From positions 28,747,959 to 28,811,958 of the forward strand of contig NC_091325.1 of the NCBI RefSeq assembly GCF_038502225.1: DNA of 64,000 nt. The letters run 5' to 3'. Source of the DNA: Cherax quadricarinatus (taxonomy: Eukaryota > Arthropoda > Malacostraca > Decapoda > Parastacidae). Position numbers and translations under genes: made by a program. Positions 40,593 through 53,663 of the stretch are shown piece by piece. Within the stretch, counting starts at the first letter, position 1. Every line of letters starts with the position of its first letter. The notes under the pieces were generated by a model that saw only the letters and a program-made list of their open reading frames with translations, was not told where the DNA came from and searched no databases.

Positions 40593-41822
40593 ATGGCTTG
40601 TTTGAAAACTCAGTTTCAGTCTTTACAGACTAAGATTACACAATTAGAAAATCTAATTTCAGTCTGTATAGGATTAACTCAAGATACAAACATAGATTTT
40701 GATGATCTTGAGGTCAAATTTGAATTACTTACACAACGTATGGAAATAATTAATTCAGACTATACACATTATGAAATGAATTTTCTTGAATCAGACCCAT
40801 CTGTGGATGAAATTAAAAATGTTTTGGATACTTTTAGTAATCAACAATTAAGGTGGACAGGAGTACAGGCTATCTGCCACAAAACTCTGTCACAGAGACC
40901 TACTGTAACTAGTGGTCAAGCACCTGTTACACCTGTAACAACAACAAGTGTCCCATTACCAAGCTTACCTACATTGTCATTACCTATTTTCCAAGGTCAT
41001 AATTATGAAGAATTCATTAGTGGTTTTCAATCCATAGTAAATTCACGAACTGACATAGATGAGATTGCTAAATTCAATTATCTTAAATGTCTTGTGAAGG
41101 GAGAACCCTATGAACTGATTAAGTCATTTCCGGTGGTTAAAGGTAATTATCAAATAGCCTTACGTGTCTTAGCAGACAATTACTTCGATGCTGACAAGGC
41201 CAGAGTTAGACATGCAGTCTTAATATCAAGCTTGAAGCCACCCAAACATTGTTTTTCAGATTTACAAGCATTTAGAATCACATTAGACAATAGTCTCAGA
41301 TCTCTAGATATGACCTAAGACAATGTGATTAGTTTATCAGTGGTATTGTACAAGATAAATTGTCACCACAAACTATTGAACGATTAAATATTATGTTCAA
41401 TAAACGCTATTTCACTTGTGAAGAAATTAGCAATGGTTTACAAACAATAGTTTCATGCATGCAAGCAACGAGACAAGATGAAAAATCCACAAATCCAGTG
41501 GATAATAAACCTTCAACTCAGTATAAAAAGAGTATACCTACTCCCACTAAACCACAGAATGGGAAATCCCATATAGGCATTTATCAAGTTGTGAATACAA
41601 CAGACAGTAAACAAACTGTCACACATAAACGTACTCCAAAATGTGTAATTTGTGATGGAACACATTGGACACAGTATTGTATTCAATACACATCAATGGA
41701 GGCACGTAAACAACGTGTTCATCAGCTGAAAAGGTGCATCAAGTGTTTAGGTGAACAGAAGGGAGGTAAATGCTCACTGAAGAAGTGTTTTAAATGCAAG
41801 GGTATGTATCATACAGCATTAT
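40593..41822 (+). pseudogene. BEL-2 Gag, frameshifted and interrupted
   Basis: From ATG 40593 the frame has a helical N-terminus and the BEL Gag core (LPIFQGHNYEEFISGFQSIV, FNYLKCLVKGEPYELIKSFP). It hits TAA at 41316. The Gag frame resumes in another phase (41360) with LSPQTIERLNIMFNKRYFTC-like sequence and zinc knuckles CVICDGTHWTQYC and CIKCLGEQKGGKC. The third knuckle starts (CFKCKGMYHTA) and is cut by the Tx1-1 LINE at 41822. Confidence 0.85.
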
Positions 41823-41831
41823 TTTTTTTTA

Positions 41832-43088
41832 TATTTTATTTAAAAAACACAGTATACATGTATGGTATACATAAATGATTTAAAACAAAAAACGCGAAAA
41901 CTTTATGTAAGACGACAACATATAACTAAACAGAAGACTACCGGAACATATCTTAACCACAAAATAACTATATAACCAAAACCTGACAGTCTTATTCATA
42001 TTGTATATGAAATTTTATATACAAAAACAATTTCGTATAAACTAATACATTGTACACTCAATGGTACTATGATTATATAAAAATTTTATATACAAAAACA
42101 ATATCATATAAACTAATACATTGGACACTCAATGGTACTATGGTTAAATAAAATAACTATCAGAAACCTACATGACTCTTGAAATTGAAACATGGTGTTC
42201 TTTATTTTTGGTTTTGCATATATTGAAAAAGGAATCAAAACATGCAAAAAGCCTTTAATAATTAACATAAGACTTTTACAGATCTAACATGTATGATTAC
42301 ATATGAGGAAACACTAAGACACATAATACCCCGACCAACCCCATATTTAGTATCTCAAACTAATTATAAACCCACAAAAATATACCTTGCTTGTATACAG
42401 TGATATTTGTAAAGGTGCTTAATTGAACGTCAGCTGACAATATGCACCATAAATGCTAAAAAAAATACATGTGATATCACTGGGTGCCAGAACAACATAT
42501 CCCACAAAAGCTGCTGCCCAAGAAACTTTAATGTCCAAAGATTACAATATAGGACATTATACATCTCAACCCCACCCTCTTCCTCACAGCGGTGACCGCT
42601 ACTACATATACAAAAACAATCTTAGGCAAATGAAACATTTTGCCCTTTATCAAAAGTTTACAATCATCACCAAAAGGTCTGCTTATGAACATTCCCCTTA
42701 AAGGCCAGTATAACGTTGTACTTTTAGCGGTGACATCAGCGAGGCTTCCGCTTACAAATGACTAAGCAAAACCTAACGGGAATCCCAGAAAAGACCCAAC
42801 ATAATTCACCAAACCCCGGCCATAGTCGGGAACCAATTCAGTCTTGTTAGAGGCTGGAACATATACTGGAATATTGCTTTTTATCTGTATTATCAAAATG
42901 CATGACCATTTTAGGATTAATCCAAGATCTCAGTGCCAAAAACGCCACAACCATACACACACACAGACGCACGTAACCATTCATAATACATACACGTTAC
43001 ACGTCACTCCCTAAAACCCGCCCTCTACCCTGAAGTCTCTAACATACCGTTTGGTGCTACCACGGGGGGAGTCAAGCCCCCCGTTGCC
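41832..43088 (-). other. Tx1-1 3' UTR
   Basis: About 1.25 kb of non-coding sequence follows the ORF2 stop. It includes a tandem duplication of about 71 bp (AATTTTATATACAAAAACAA at about 42011 and 42082) and a short CA-rich stretch near 42955. The small plus-strand ORF at 42453 is not supported. Confidence 0.65.
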
Positions 43089-46000
43089 TTACCCCACCCC
43101 CAGTTGCAGCAACCTTTGAACAGTTAGACTTCGATACTTTGAAGGAAAACTATTATCCCAACTTCTACCATAGATGAGTTTATTTCTGCAATACGTTCTG
43201 TAGATACCTGCCGCAATTGCCCTGATCCTAACTGTTCCCCCGGTTTCCCGCATACCCCACGAGATATAGAGGAAATCAACCACCACGTACATAATTGCTC
43301 CTCGTACCTCACTTGATAATCCGCTAACGTCCAATGTTAAGGCCCATAAGGTTGAAATACTTCCCCCACTAAGAAAATCTAAAACCTGCCCCAACCACGA
43401 ATGAACTTTGTCCAAGGTATCACAAAAGTAGACCGCATGAAAAGCTGTTTCTTCGAGATCGCAATGCAAGCAATCCGCCTCCCTTACCAAACCCATCCTA
43501 TTTAAGACCGATTTTGATGCTAAAATCCCCATGACAAATCTGTACACCAATTCACGAACCCTTGGTGCCAACTTAAGTTTACAAAATCCTTCCCATATTT
43601 CCCCCAATTATACAGCGGAAAAACAGACAATCCCTGTACAATTTCCCCACGACAACATATGCTGATCATTTGCCCCACCGGATCCGTTGTGCATTTCTCA
43701 ACTTTAACAATAAACGCAGCATGTCCTCACACTCTATTAATCCCCTGCCGCTCCACCATTTACGCATTTCGATCATCACCCGACCCACCCGGATGCCCTT
43801 CTCACCGCCTGCCCTGAGGAACTGCTGCTTTACATAGAGGGCCTTCACCCGTGGCCCCAAAGCCAAGAGACCTAAACCCTCACGACGAACATGGGTCATG
43901 ACAACCTCCTGACTTAACCAAGCTCTCCTGAAACCCCAAACATAATGTAAGACCCTTCTCTGCAGTTCCTGAATATCCATATCTCTTAAAGGGTACACCT
44001 CAGCCACACCCCATACCTTACTATAAACAAGTGTATTAACCACTACTGTCCTCTGTTGCAACGAGACATCCCCAGCTCTTAACCCCCGAAGTCGATCTAA
44101 AGCCTTGTTAAGCACCAATTCAGAGTTTACCCTTCGGCCCTCCCTCTCATCTGCCATGTACACGATACCACATATTCTAAGTTGCACCACGAATGACCAC
44201 CCATACCTTTCGTCCAACCTCCCCCCCCACCCATGTACCCACCTCCAATAATTTCGATTTTGTCTTATTGACGCACATGCCAGACTCTGCCCCAAAAAAC
44301 TCAACAATCCATCCCACGATCTGCAAATCCTCCTCCCCTTTTAACAAAATCGTGGTATTATCTACGTACCCGACCACACGCGCTGCATGGTCACTGATCA
44401 GCGTTCCAAGCCTCAAACCACCATCCACCAGCTCATAAAAGGGGTTTTGCATACAAGCAAAAAGCAGCTGGGAGAGGGGGCACCCTTGCCTCAAACCCCT
44501 TTCCATATGGACCGGCTGCCCCAATTTACCGTTTACCTGTAAGCGTACCATAGCCGAGACATACAAGGTATCAACCCATCTTACAATCCCCTCTCCAAAA
44601 CCCTGCTTCAACAAAATAAGCCTCAATAAATCCCTATCAACACAGTCATTAGCATTTTGCCAGTCAAGCCCGAGGACACCCCCCTCTAGATATTCCTCCA
44701 AAAACTCCCTAATACGTACATGTCCGTCCCTCATGCTCCTACCTGGGATGCCTAGCTGTCCCTCGTGAATAACCGACCCCATAACCTTCCTCATTCTGTT
44801 TCCTAAAACTTTTGCAAAAATTTTATAGTCCGAGCACATAAGAGATATTGCTCTATATGCACTCAGACCTCTCCCGCCTCCCTTTTTGGGCACCAACACA
44901 ACTACCCCCATACTTTGTGACATACCTAACCTCCCCTCTGTGAGCATGCAATATAATACATCAACCAAACAATGCTTAATACTTCCCCAATGCGCCCTAT
45001 AAAAATCATTCGAAATGCCATCTATACATGGTGCTTTTCCTTTACTCATACTAAAAATCGCCTCCTCTACCTCCTCAACTCGAATTCTACCTTCTAGTAC
45101 TGTTCTATCCCTGTCACTTATAACTTTTCTGAAATCCCTCCTCACCATGCCACCCGCATGGACCCCCCCCCTACTCCCCGCCGTAGCTTTTCCCCAAACC
45201 ATAGATCAGCATAAAAACTCATGCTGTCCGTGGTGAGGAGTACTTGACCCGGCAGGTAACCACCCAGACTCTTGCATACTTCCAATTGCAAGAGGGACGT
45301 TGCCTGTTGTCTGACCCTAAATTTGTGCAAGACACAACCCGAAGGTTTGTCACCCCATAGCACTTCTTCCATACCTGCTCTGACTCTAACCGCATTGAAA
45401 CGTTCATTGTGAATTTCTGCAAGTCGACTACGAAGATGTTCAATGTCGTCATACCTACTACTCCCGCCCCCACATAGTAATCATTTAGCTGCCCCTCCAG
45501 ATAGTTTTGCAGCCCATACCTCCACCTCACCTCCTCTTTTCCCCGCTTCTTATAATAACTCACTATTCCGGGTTTGGCACGCGTTTCCCACCATTCCAAC
45601 AAACATTCACCTGCCCGCCGTGTTTCCCAGATATTCTTCCACCAGTCCTGAAAAGCGGACCCATCCCCCTCCCCCTCCAATAGCCACACTTTCAGTTTCC
45701 AATAACCTGGATAAACCCTGATCATTCCATCCCAGTCCAAGTCCGCTAGCACTGCACGGTGATCTGAAAACCCCACATCAAAGGTCTGTACGTGCCCAAC
45801 TCTAATTCCTTGTGTTACATAAAGTCTATCCAGATGGGCCACATAGACCCTGCGAACGAACGTATGCTCCACCCTCCACCCACCCCGCCCCACCACATCA
45901 TAAACCCCCACATCCCCCAGCAGATTCCGTAAGACAGGTAAAACGCACCCCGCCCCCCTCGGCATTATCCGCCGTGGCGGATAATGCAATTCCAATCCCC

Positions 46001-46419
46001 ACCCATGACGGTAATGAATGGCAAACCCCGAGTGTAAAACGTTAAAGCCTCCCTCACAAATTCCATTTTAACTTTGGTGTTGCTCTCCACAGGCATGTAA
46101 ATGCCAATAAAAGAAACCCTCACCTCACCCCAGTACCCAACTACCCTCACCACCCTCCCACCTCCCCCCTCCTCCCATCTCAAGACATGCCAAGGGCTGG
46201 ACTCCTTCACCGCTACAGCTACTCCACCCTTTAATTTTAAAGAACTGCTAACATACATTCGGTAGTCTTTTAACCGTAACTCTCGCCCAAACTTATAATT
46301 GTGTTCTTGTATGAAACATACGTCCACAGCGTACCTGCGCAAGAACCACTCCATCCACACACACTTAAACTCTGCCCGCAGGCCATTTACATTGATGGTA
46401 ACGCACTTGAATTCACAAA
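43089..46419 (-). pseudogene. Tx1-1 ORF2: endonuclease-reverse transcriptase, fragmented
   Basis: It reads right to left. Endonuclease: INVNGL, CFIQEHNYK, GGVAVAVKESSP, VMGGDWNCI and GFSDHRAV. RT: GKAPCIDGISNDFYRAHWG, VLVPKKGGGRGLSAYRAI, GQLGIPGRSMRDGH, LGLDWQNANDCVDRDLL and RGLRQGCPLSQLLFACM. The catalytic motif is VGYVDNTT, with Asn replacing the second Asp. The tail has a CLHCDLEETAFHAVYFC zinc-like motif. Frames change near 45980, 45210, 44200 and 43640, so at least four frameshifts are present. The RT style is L1/Tx1-like. Confidence 0.85.
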
Positions 46420-47667
46420 AGGAGGTTTTCCTCTATGTTTGTGGGTCTTTCCCGTTCCCACACGTACATGACACTGACCTTCTTTGACCTTTGACTTCCC
46501 AAGGCCCCCCTCACCCCCCCGTGCCCTACCCATATGCTGGGCGCTTGCCACAACCCCATCTTCAAGAGGCGCCTCAGCCACTTTCGACCATAATTTCTTC
46601 CCTGGATGCTGTCCCGGTGTCAGGACCTCGTCCATATCCGACACTCCTGCCGTCCGTTTGCAGGAACCACCTTCCACACACATCTCCTCACCAGACGAAG
46701 CCTCCTGGTGGACTTCCACCACCACCTCATGCAACCGTGTCATTGTAGTCACGTCCAGGTCTCCCATATTTGTCGAATCATCCTTCACCACTTCTTGACG
46801 CTCCGGTGGAACGTCTGGGCTATGCTCTGCCCCATCCAGGAGATCGTTTAGCACGTTCTCCAGCAAACTTTCCTGTGACAACTGCACAGGCTCCGTAGGC
46901 CCCACAGGTGGCGTGGGCACATTTGTAGTGTCCACCGACAGGGTGGCACACGCCATAGACCGCGTCTCCTCTTGTTGTACTTCCTCACTCCAAAGCTTAG
47001 GTCATTGTTCAGGCGAGGGACCAGTCTCCAGATCAAAGGCCTCGGTTCTTATGACCACAGGAGAAGGTTCCTGGATGCGTACAACCAGGCGTCTGGAGCA
47101 CTGAGCAGCCATATGGTCATATGAGTTGCATAACCTGCATGTCTTCCGTTGGCCTGCATAGTGAACGAAAACTTGGGTCCTGTAGTGTTCTAGATGAACG
47201 TAAGATGGAATCGGCTGTTTTAATGTCATCTTGAGGGTGCAGGAGCCTTCTGGGAGCCCCTCGTATGGGCCCTCCTTCCACACTCCCTTGGTCGCTGCAT
47301 GTACCGTGCCGTATCTACCAAAAACTTTCCGAATAACATACTCCTCCGCCTCGAAAGGCACGTTCCTTACTTTAACCCAGGTGACGTATGTGGAGACGTC
47401 ATGCAGGCATACCTCTACGGCTGAATTCACCTCCATTTTCCTCTCTTGAGAAGCTTCCACAATCTTGGAGTAAAAGCCGGCATTTGCAAATTTTACAAAA
47501 AACCTAGACATCCCATTGAGAGCCACACCATATAATTCCTCAGTAGGGATGCCGTAGACGTCGCGAATAATGGTGGGCAACAAGACATGCATCGTTGCAC
47601 CACTAAGAAAGCCACGAATGAATTCAACACAGACCGAGTTTACTCTTCTACCCTGACGATCCACCAT
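46387..47667 (-). pseudogene. Tx1-1 ORF1, frameshifted
   Basis: The start ATG at 47667-47665 (AAGATGGTGG) is chosen by alignment with Tx1-2. The open frame extends to 47835 only through flanking DNA. It contains VNSVCVEFIRGFLSG, GIPTEELYGVALNG and a zinc knuckle CRLCNSYDHMAAQC, then hits a stop at 47002. The rest continues in another frame (46956-46387) with VLTPGQHPGKKLW and KTHKHRGKPP, matching the end of Tx1-2 ORF1. It is a nucleic-acid-binding ORF1 protein, inactive here. Confidence 0.82.
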
Positions 47668-47769
47668 CTTGCGTACTGTAGTACACGGTTCGTCACCAGG
47701 TGTAAGCAGGAGCAGGCTCAGAAAGCGTCCTCTCAGCCCGCAGGTTGAGAGACGAGTTCTCAGCATTAT

Positions 47770-48054
47770 GCCCAAATACTTTTGCTGAACAGCAGAAGAC
47801 TTCCACAGAATCAGGAAGTCAACAAGCAACAGCATTAAATGTGAGAGATAAGTTTAAAGCAACTTCTCTTCCGATAGCTCGAGTTGAGTTACCTAATAAA
47901 TTACACAAAACCAATGTACTAACACTATTTGATCAAGGCTCACAAAGGTCCTTCATAAGAAGAACAGTGTTGCAGAAACTGAATAAACACCCCTATGCCA
48001 AAATACAGTTAGATATAGCTGTTTTTTTCAAAAATTCTGGTAAACAGACATATG
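47770..48054 (+). pseudogene. BEL-2 Gag end and protease region, interrupted
   Basis: After the Tx1-1 insertion the frame continues from the broken zinc knuckle (CPNTF) to the protease motif LTLFDQGSQRSFIRR, again DQGS as in BEL-1. The 913-bp insertion cuts it at ACATATG (48048-48054). Confidence 0.8.
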
Positions 48055-48967
48055 TGAGGGAAAAGTTCAATAGATAGGAGTAGCGAGGGAGTATTTAGTA
48101 ACAATAGTTTCATTGCCGGCTACTAGTTAAGGTAGGGTAAGTCTAGCTCCCGCTATCCCTTCCCCTCCCTCTTCCCCCCCCACCCGAAAAGTGACGTGTG
48201 GGGCTCCGGCCAAACAGTAATCACTTGACTCACAGCTCCCAGCACTACTGTAAGTATATGCCTGCTCATATTCTTGTGGACTTATTGGTTGAAAGCTTCA
48301 CTTTTGACCAATAATAAACTTAATCCTTTCAGTCTTTCTATGCTAAATGTCTTAATAATCACCAAGTCTTTTAGGTATTGTACTTATCATGGAGAGTGAT
48401 TTCTTAAGCAGAGGGTAACCTGTCTCTCTTTACAGCTTGGAATGACAGAATGGGTCACCTGCCAACCAACGAGTAGAATTGAAGGAGACGGACTAACGTC
48501 CTGAGACGTCCCATGTTTTATCTACTTACCTGTGCACCTGTATGAAGTTGCAGGATGTAACCCCTCATCATTGCAGCGGTAAAGAACCTGCTTTCCTGTC
48601 ATCTGGATAGATTATTTATAGCTATACTCTGTGAAGAACGAGCCAGTGGGTTGTCACCAACACCTGCGACCCCCCCCCACATCATCAGCAACGGCTACGA
48701 TTTCAACAACACGCGGTGTCACCAACACCAGACACCCAAGTTTTATATATATTAGCGTTGACTTCAGACATCATTTATATTTTTTATTTTTCATTTTCTT
48801 TAAGGTAGGATCAATATTTCATATTTAAGTGTTTTATATTTTATATTTTTTAAATAATAAAGTGTTTATATTTGTCAGTTTTTGTTCTTTTTCTATGCAT
48901 TAATTTTCCTGAGGAGGAGCCAGCCTTGGTAATACTGAAGTTGTTACAGGGCTGAGTAAGCCTTCAC
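48055..48967. mobile_element. Unclassified 913-bp insertion with 7-bp TSD
   Basis: ACATATG flanks the segment (48048-48054 and 48968-48974). The BEL-2 protease frame joins correctly when the segment and one ACATATG are ignored. The insert starts TGAGGGAAAAGTTC and ends GTAAGCCTTCAC. It has a C-rich part near 48165-48185, a second near 48670, and an AATAATAAAGTG poly-A-signal-like site near 48853. I see no protein and no long inverted or direct terminal repeats. It could be a solo LTR, a SINE-like element or a deleted DNA transposon. Confidence 0.65.
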
Positions 48968-48974
48968 ACATATG

Positions 48975-51900
48975 ACCTAGCCAGAATCACTGTTGGTCTA
49001 GGAAACAGGAAAAAGACAGTAGAAGCTGTGGTAGTAGATGATTTGCCTAAGTCTGTGCAGATCCAGGGATTAAAAGAAACAGTTGCAGCACTGAAAGCAG
49101 CTAAGGTCAAGTTAGCCTGTCCTGACATACAGACGGACACTATTAGTCCAATTGATTTAATCATTGGAAGTGATTATTATCATTGTTTTGTGCAAAATAT
49201 AATAAGTTAACATGATGTTCACTTGCTGAAAACAGCAGGAGGCCACATGATATGTGGTCCCATTCCCTCTCAAAGTGGGAAAGAAGCTGATATTGATTCA
49301 GTGGAAAATGTACTAGTTACGAGAATAACCGCTGATCATGTACCACAGCAAAAATTATCATTACTGGAAGAAATGAATGAACCAGTTGATAAGTTGTGGG
49401 ATTTAGATGCGATAGGTATTGATGTAAATAAACCATGCCCACAAGAGTCTCAGACTTATAACCAATATTTGGACACTGTCAAATATAAAGATGGACAGTA
49501 TTGGGTTAGGTTACCATGGAAATTTAATCCACCACATCTGCCTAGCAATTATCGCATGTCTTTCGGACAAATGAAAGCACAAATACATGAGCTCAGGAAG
49601 AATCCAGAGCTACTGACTGTCTATGATAATATCATACAAGAACAGTTGGACAATAAATTCATTGAGGAAATAGTCGAAGATAAGTTGAAGACAAACGCTC
49701 ATTATCTCCCGCACCATGGAGTCAGAAAAGATTCTAAAACCACTCCACTACGTGTTGTATATAATTGTAGCGCACGTGCAAATAAAGATGTAGCAAGTCT
49801 TAATGATTGTCTGATGACCGAACCCTCACTAACTGAGAAGCTTGGAGACGTGCTTATGAAATTTCGCACAAACCCATATGCCTACACGGCTGATATTTCC
49901 AAAGCTTTCTTAAGAGTAGGACTACAAGAAATAGATAGAGATTATACTCTATTTTTTGTGGCCTGAAAATCCACATGATCCTCAAAGTCCTGTGAAAACT
50001 TATCGTTTCAAATCAGTATTGTTTGGTGCAACATCCTCTCCATTCTTACTACTAGCTACTCTAAATACACATTTGAAGAAATCTGAAAGTCCCTTCAAAG
50101 AAATCTTAAAGAAAAGTTTCTATGTGGACAATCTTCAAGGTACTGTGAATAAAGAGAATGATTTGAAATCCTTATACAGAGAAGCTAACAAGGAGATGAA
50201 AGAAGCAAATATGCCTCTAAGGATGTGGAATACAAATTCAAAGCAATTAAGGGAACTTATCAAAGAAGATTTCCCTGAAGCTGAAATTCCTGATTGCAAC
50301 ATTATGCTGGGACTTAATTGGAACACACAGGAAGATACTTTGAGTCTCAAAAAGATAAACAATAAATCATGCAGTACACTCACTAAACGTAGTTTACTGT
50401 CAGAGGTATCACAATGTTTTGATCCTCTAGGACTCGTCTCACCAATTACCATAAAGGGTAAAATGCTTATGCAAGATGCATGGAAGCTCAAAATTGGATG
50501 GGATGAGAACTTGCCTCTAGAAATGAGTCAAGCATGGGATGAAATATCCAAGGAGCTTAAGCAACTTCATCAAATTAAATTTCCCAGGCAAATAGGTCAA
50601 GAGGGAAACAATTACACATTACATGTGTTCTGTGATGCGTCAACCAGAGGTTATGGCGCTGTAGCTTACATGAGTAATGCTGAAGGAAGTACACTAATTA
50701 CTTCAAAGGCCAGGGTAGCACCCTTGAAGATCAGAACAGTACCACAATTGGAACTGACAGCACTCTATGTAGGTACAAAATTAGCTGTCTATCTCAACAA
50801 AGTACTTGATAATCTCACTATTGAAAAAACCGTGATCTGGAGTGATAATGAAGCAGTTCTCCAGTGGTTAAGAAATAATAAGAGTAAGTTGGTCTATGTA
50901 CAGAACAGAGTAGCAGAAATAAAAGAGAAGCAGAGAGATTATCTCTTTCTCCACGTCTCTACCCAAAAGAATCCAGCTGACATGTTGTCACGTGGTGCCC
51001 CACTCAAGAAATTTGTGGATAATAAATTATTGCTCCACGGACCGACTGGCTCTCTAATGAAAATAACTGGCCTCAGTAAAAGGCTCACATTATGCCAGAA
51101 GAAACAGTCTGCTTGAACACAGCAGAAATTAGTTGAGTAAATTCTGCAGACACAACAGAAATAGTCATTGATGGATCTAAATACTCATCTTTGGGTAAAC
51201 TCTTAAGAGTTACAGCTCTTGTCTTTAAATTCATTAAAGGAATAAAACCTGATTATGAATATCTTGAACCCATTAAATACTGGGTGAACCTAATATAGAA
51301 AGATGTTTTCTCTACAGAATATAAATTTATGGAAACACAAGATAAGTCCCCAAAGAAACCTGTCATGATTAATTCTTTAGGACTTTATCTCGACTCAGAA
51401 AAGATTATAAGATATCCAGGAAGAATTCATAATTCTTCACTACCTAAAGAAGCCATACATCCAATATTGATCCCCAAGAATCATTGGCTAACAAAACTGA
51501 TTGTGCAAAACGCCCACAGTAACGTGTTACATGGTGGGGTAGCTGACTCAATTTGTCATATACGACAATCCTACTGGACCAATAATTTTAACCAAAACAG
51601 TCGACAAAGTTCCCATCAAGGTGTACATCTGTTAGTTCACTTGTGCTTCAACTAGAGCAGTACATCTAGAAGTAGCCACTGACATGTCTGCTGAAACCTT
51701 TATCAAATTATTCAGAAGGTTTGCAGCCAGAAGGGCATGTCCCAGACTGATGATTTCAGATAATGCAACGAACTTTGTTGCTGGTGCTGCTTATATAAGC
51801 AAGATCTTTGATCAACCAGAAGTACAACAGATGCTGAATCAACGCAGTTGTCGTTGAAGAAACATTCCTCCTAAATCTCCATGGCACGGCGGATTTTATG

Positions 51901-52580
51901 AAAGAATGATCGGCATCGTAAAACATTGTTTAAGGAAGGCTCTTCATCGTCAGAGAATAGACTTAGAAGAATTCCGTACAGTTGTAAATGAAATAGAAAA
52001 CAGAGTTAACAACAGACCTCTAACTTACGTTACCGATGATCTAGACAATTTAGAAGTGTTAAGTCCATCTCATTTACTCTATGGCAGAAGGCTCGAACCT
52101 GTTCCTCCCATGAATGATAAAGAAATCATGGAAAATCCTACTTATTTCGAACCTGAGCAACTCAGACGTAAATTCAAACACCTTAATAAAGTGATTGAAT
52201 GTTGGGAGAAAATTTGGCGTAAAGACTATCTCACCTCATTGAGAGAACACTTCTATGGAGCTGGTGTTCCTGAAAATCATAAGTCCTTAAGAACTGGTGA
52301 CCTAGTGATTATTGACAATGATGGTCCGAGGTCCCAATGGCCACTTGGAAAAATTGTGACCATATATCCTGATGCAAATGGAATCATCAGGACAGTTGAT
52401 GTTTTAAGCAAAGGTGTAGTGAATAAGCGGACAATAAATAAACTAGTGCCGTTAGAATTACACAGTGTTGAAAATAAAATTAGTGATTCTCCAGAAACCA
52501 CACAGACTACAGCTGTTCAGAAAAGACAAGCAGCAGTGGTGGCGAGTGAGAAAATCAAATTAATGTTAAGTGATGAATAG
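48975..52580 (+). pseudogene. BEL-2 Pol: protease end, RT, RNase H, integrase, broken
   Basis: It is colinear with BEL-1 Pol. It carries the end of protease (PIDLIIGSDYYHCFV), a TAA at 49208, and RT with YTADISKAFLRVGL. A frameshift at the T-run near 49950 precedes FYVDNLQG (YVDN as in BEL-1). RNase H shows LHVFCDASTRGYG and VIWSDNEAVLQW, with a stop at 51116. The integrase N-terminus (HPILIPKNHWLTKL) is followed by a deletion near 51583 of about 54 codons relative to BEL-1. That removes the HHCC cysteines and the first catalytic Asp. The core ISDNATNFVAGA, the C-terminal module from 51906 (DLEEFRTVVNEIENRVNNRP, REHFYGAG) and the stop at 52580 remain. Confidence 0.88.
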
Positions 52581-52612
52581 TTTACCTGTAGCGAACCTCC
52601 GCCGCCCCCCAG

Positions 52613-53663
52613 TATGGAGAAATTTTCTCCAAGAGGGGGGTATCAGCCCCCTTCAGCCCCTTACGGCCCCTTTCAGCCCTGAGGGGCCCAGCCCTCTCAG
52701 AAGGGACAAGCATCTTGTTTACTGCTACAGCAAGTAATTGATCCCAGATGCAGTACGAGTATGCGATGTGAGCGACCAACGCTCCTTGCGGTCCAGTGTT
52801 GCAAAGTGTAGTTTAATAAAAGACAGTCCATTTCTTACCTTAGCAGGACAATTAAGGAAAATCCTGCTCCTACTTTATTACCATGGTAAAGATAGTGTAC
52901 ATTGTTGTCTATGCTTAAGACAGCAAGTTTAAAGCATTCTGCTTTGCTTCATGGAGGAAGTGGCAAGGAAGCAAAAGGTACTAGGTCAGCTTTTCCTTTA
53001 TGTGAGGGGCAGTGGCAGCGTGGGGCGTTATGACGTCTTTAGATTACTTTTGACTCTACTGAGAGTGACACTGACGCCAGGATAACCAACAAAGAACCAT
53101 CTGTGCGTTAGTGTGAACAAAGTGTCTCACAAAACACGATAAACACTTACAGAGAAGTGTGATCAACTTCTTAGTGATATTGTGTGAACAATTATTGATG
53201 AACAGTGTAACAACGAGTGTTGCTATCCAACAGAGTGTAGTGCGACATTCTTCAAAGAACACTATTCTTCAATCAACTCAACGAATATCCGGGCATAATT
53301 ACGGGTCAGATACATATACCCATGTAAGTGTTCTAACTCGTGATGTACTACTATTGACTGTGCAGTTGAGTATAAAGTCATGAGTTAGTCACTTATCATA
53401 AACCCCGGTGATATGCGGACCTTTAAGTCCACACACGTAAGTTTGTCAGCAATCAGTGAATGAAATATGCTGACATAACACCCCTTAGGGGTAATTTATT
53501 GTTTACATAATATGATCTATTACAGCCCATTTAGAGATGATCATGACAACAATTCAAGACCTCGTCTGCAGGGGCAGCTGTGTAGACGATTTGCTGTCTT
53601 TTATCAGCTAAGTATTCCCTATATTTAAAATTATATCTTAGTTGGTAATCCCATTTCTCAACA
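52613..53663 (+). repeat. 3' LTR of BEL-2
   Basis: It is homologous to the 5' LTR with scattered substitutions and small indels (20 bp longer). It is preceded by CCTCCGCCGCCCCCCAG, a C-rich segment similar to that before BEL-1 3' LTRs. The first dinucleotide pair is TA instead of TG. Confidence 0.9.

Larger units (their letters stand above)
41823..47760 (-). mobile_element. Tx1-1: L1/Tx1-like LINE (minus) inside BEL-2 gag
   Basis: The minus-strand element has a 5' UTR (47668-47760), ORF1, ORF2, a long 3' UTR and a poly-A end (poly-T at about 41822-41831). The BEL-2 bases CAGCATTAT occur on both sides (41814-41822 and 47761-47769), a 9-bp TSD. The Gag frame picks up correctly on the far side. 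The element is near full-length but carries several frameshifts. A second family member starts at 60154. Confidence 0.9.
38772..53663 (+). mobile_element. BEL-2: BEL/Pao retrotransposon with nested insertions
   Basis: LTRs at 38772-39802 (1031 bp) and 52613-53663 (1051 bp) flank Gag, protease, RT, RNase H and integrase remnants. TSD CTAAG occurs at 38767-38771 and 53664-53668. Without the Tx1-1 (5.9 kb) and 913-bp insertions the element is about 8 kb, like BEL-1. Several frameshifts, stops and an integrase deletion make it defective. Its LTRs have diverged visibly, so it is older than the full-length BEL-1. Confidence 0.92.
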
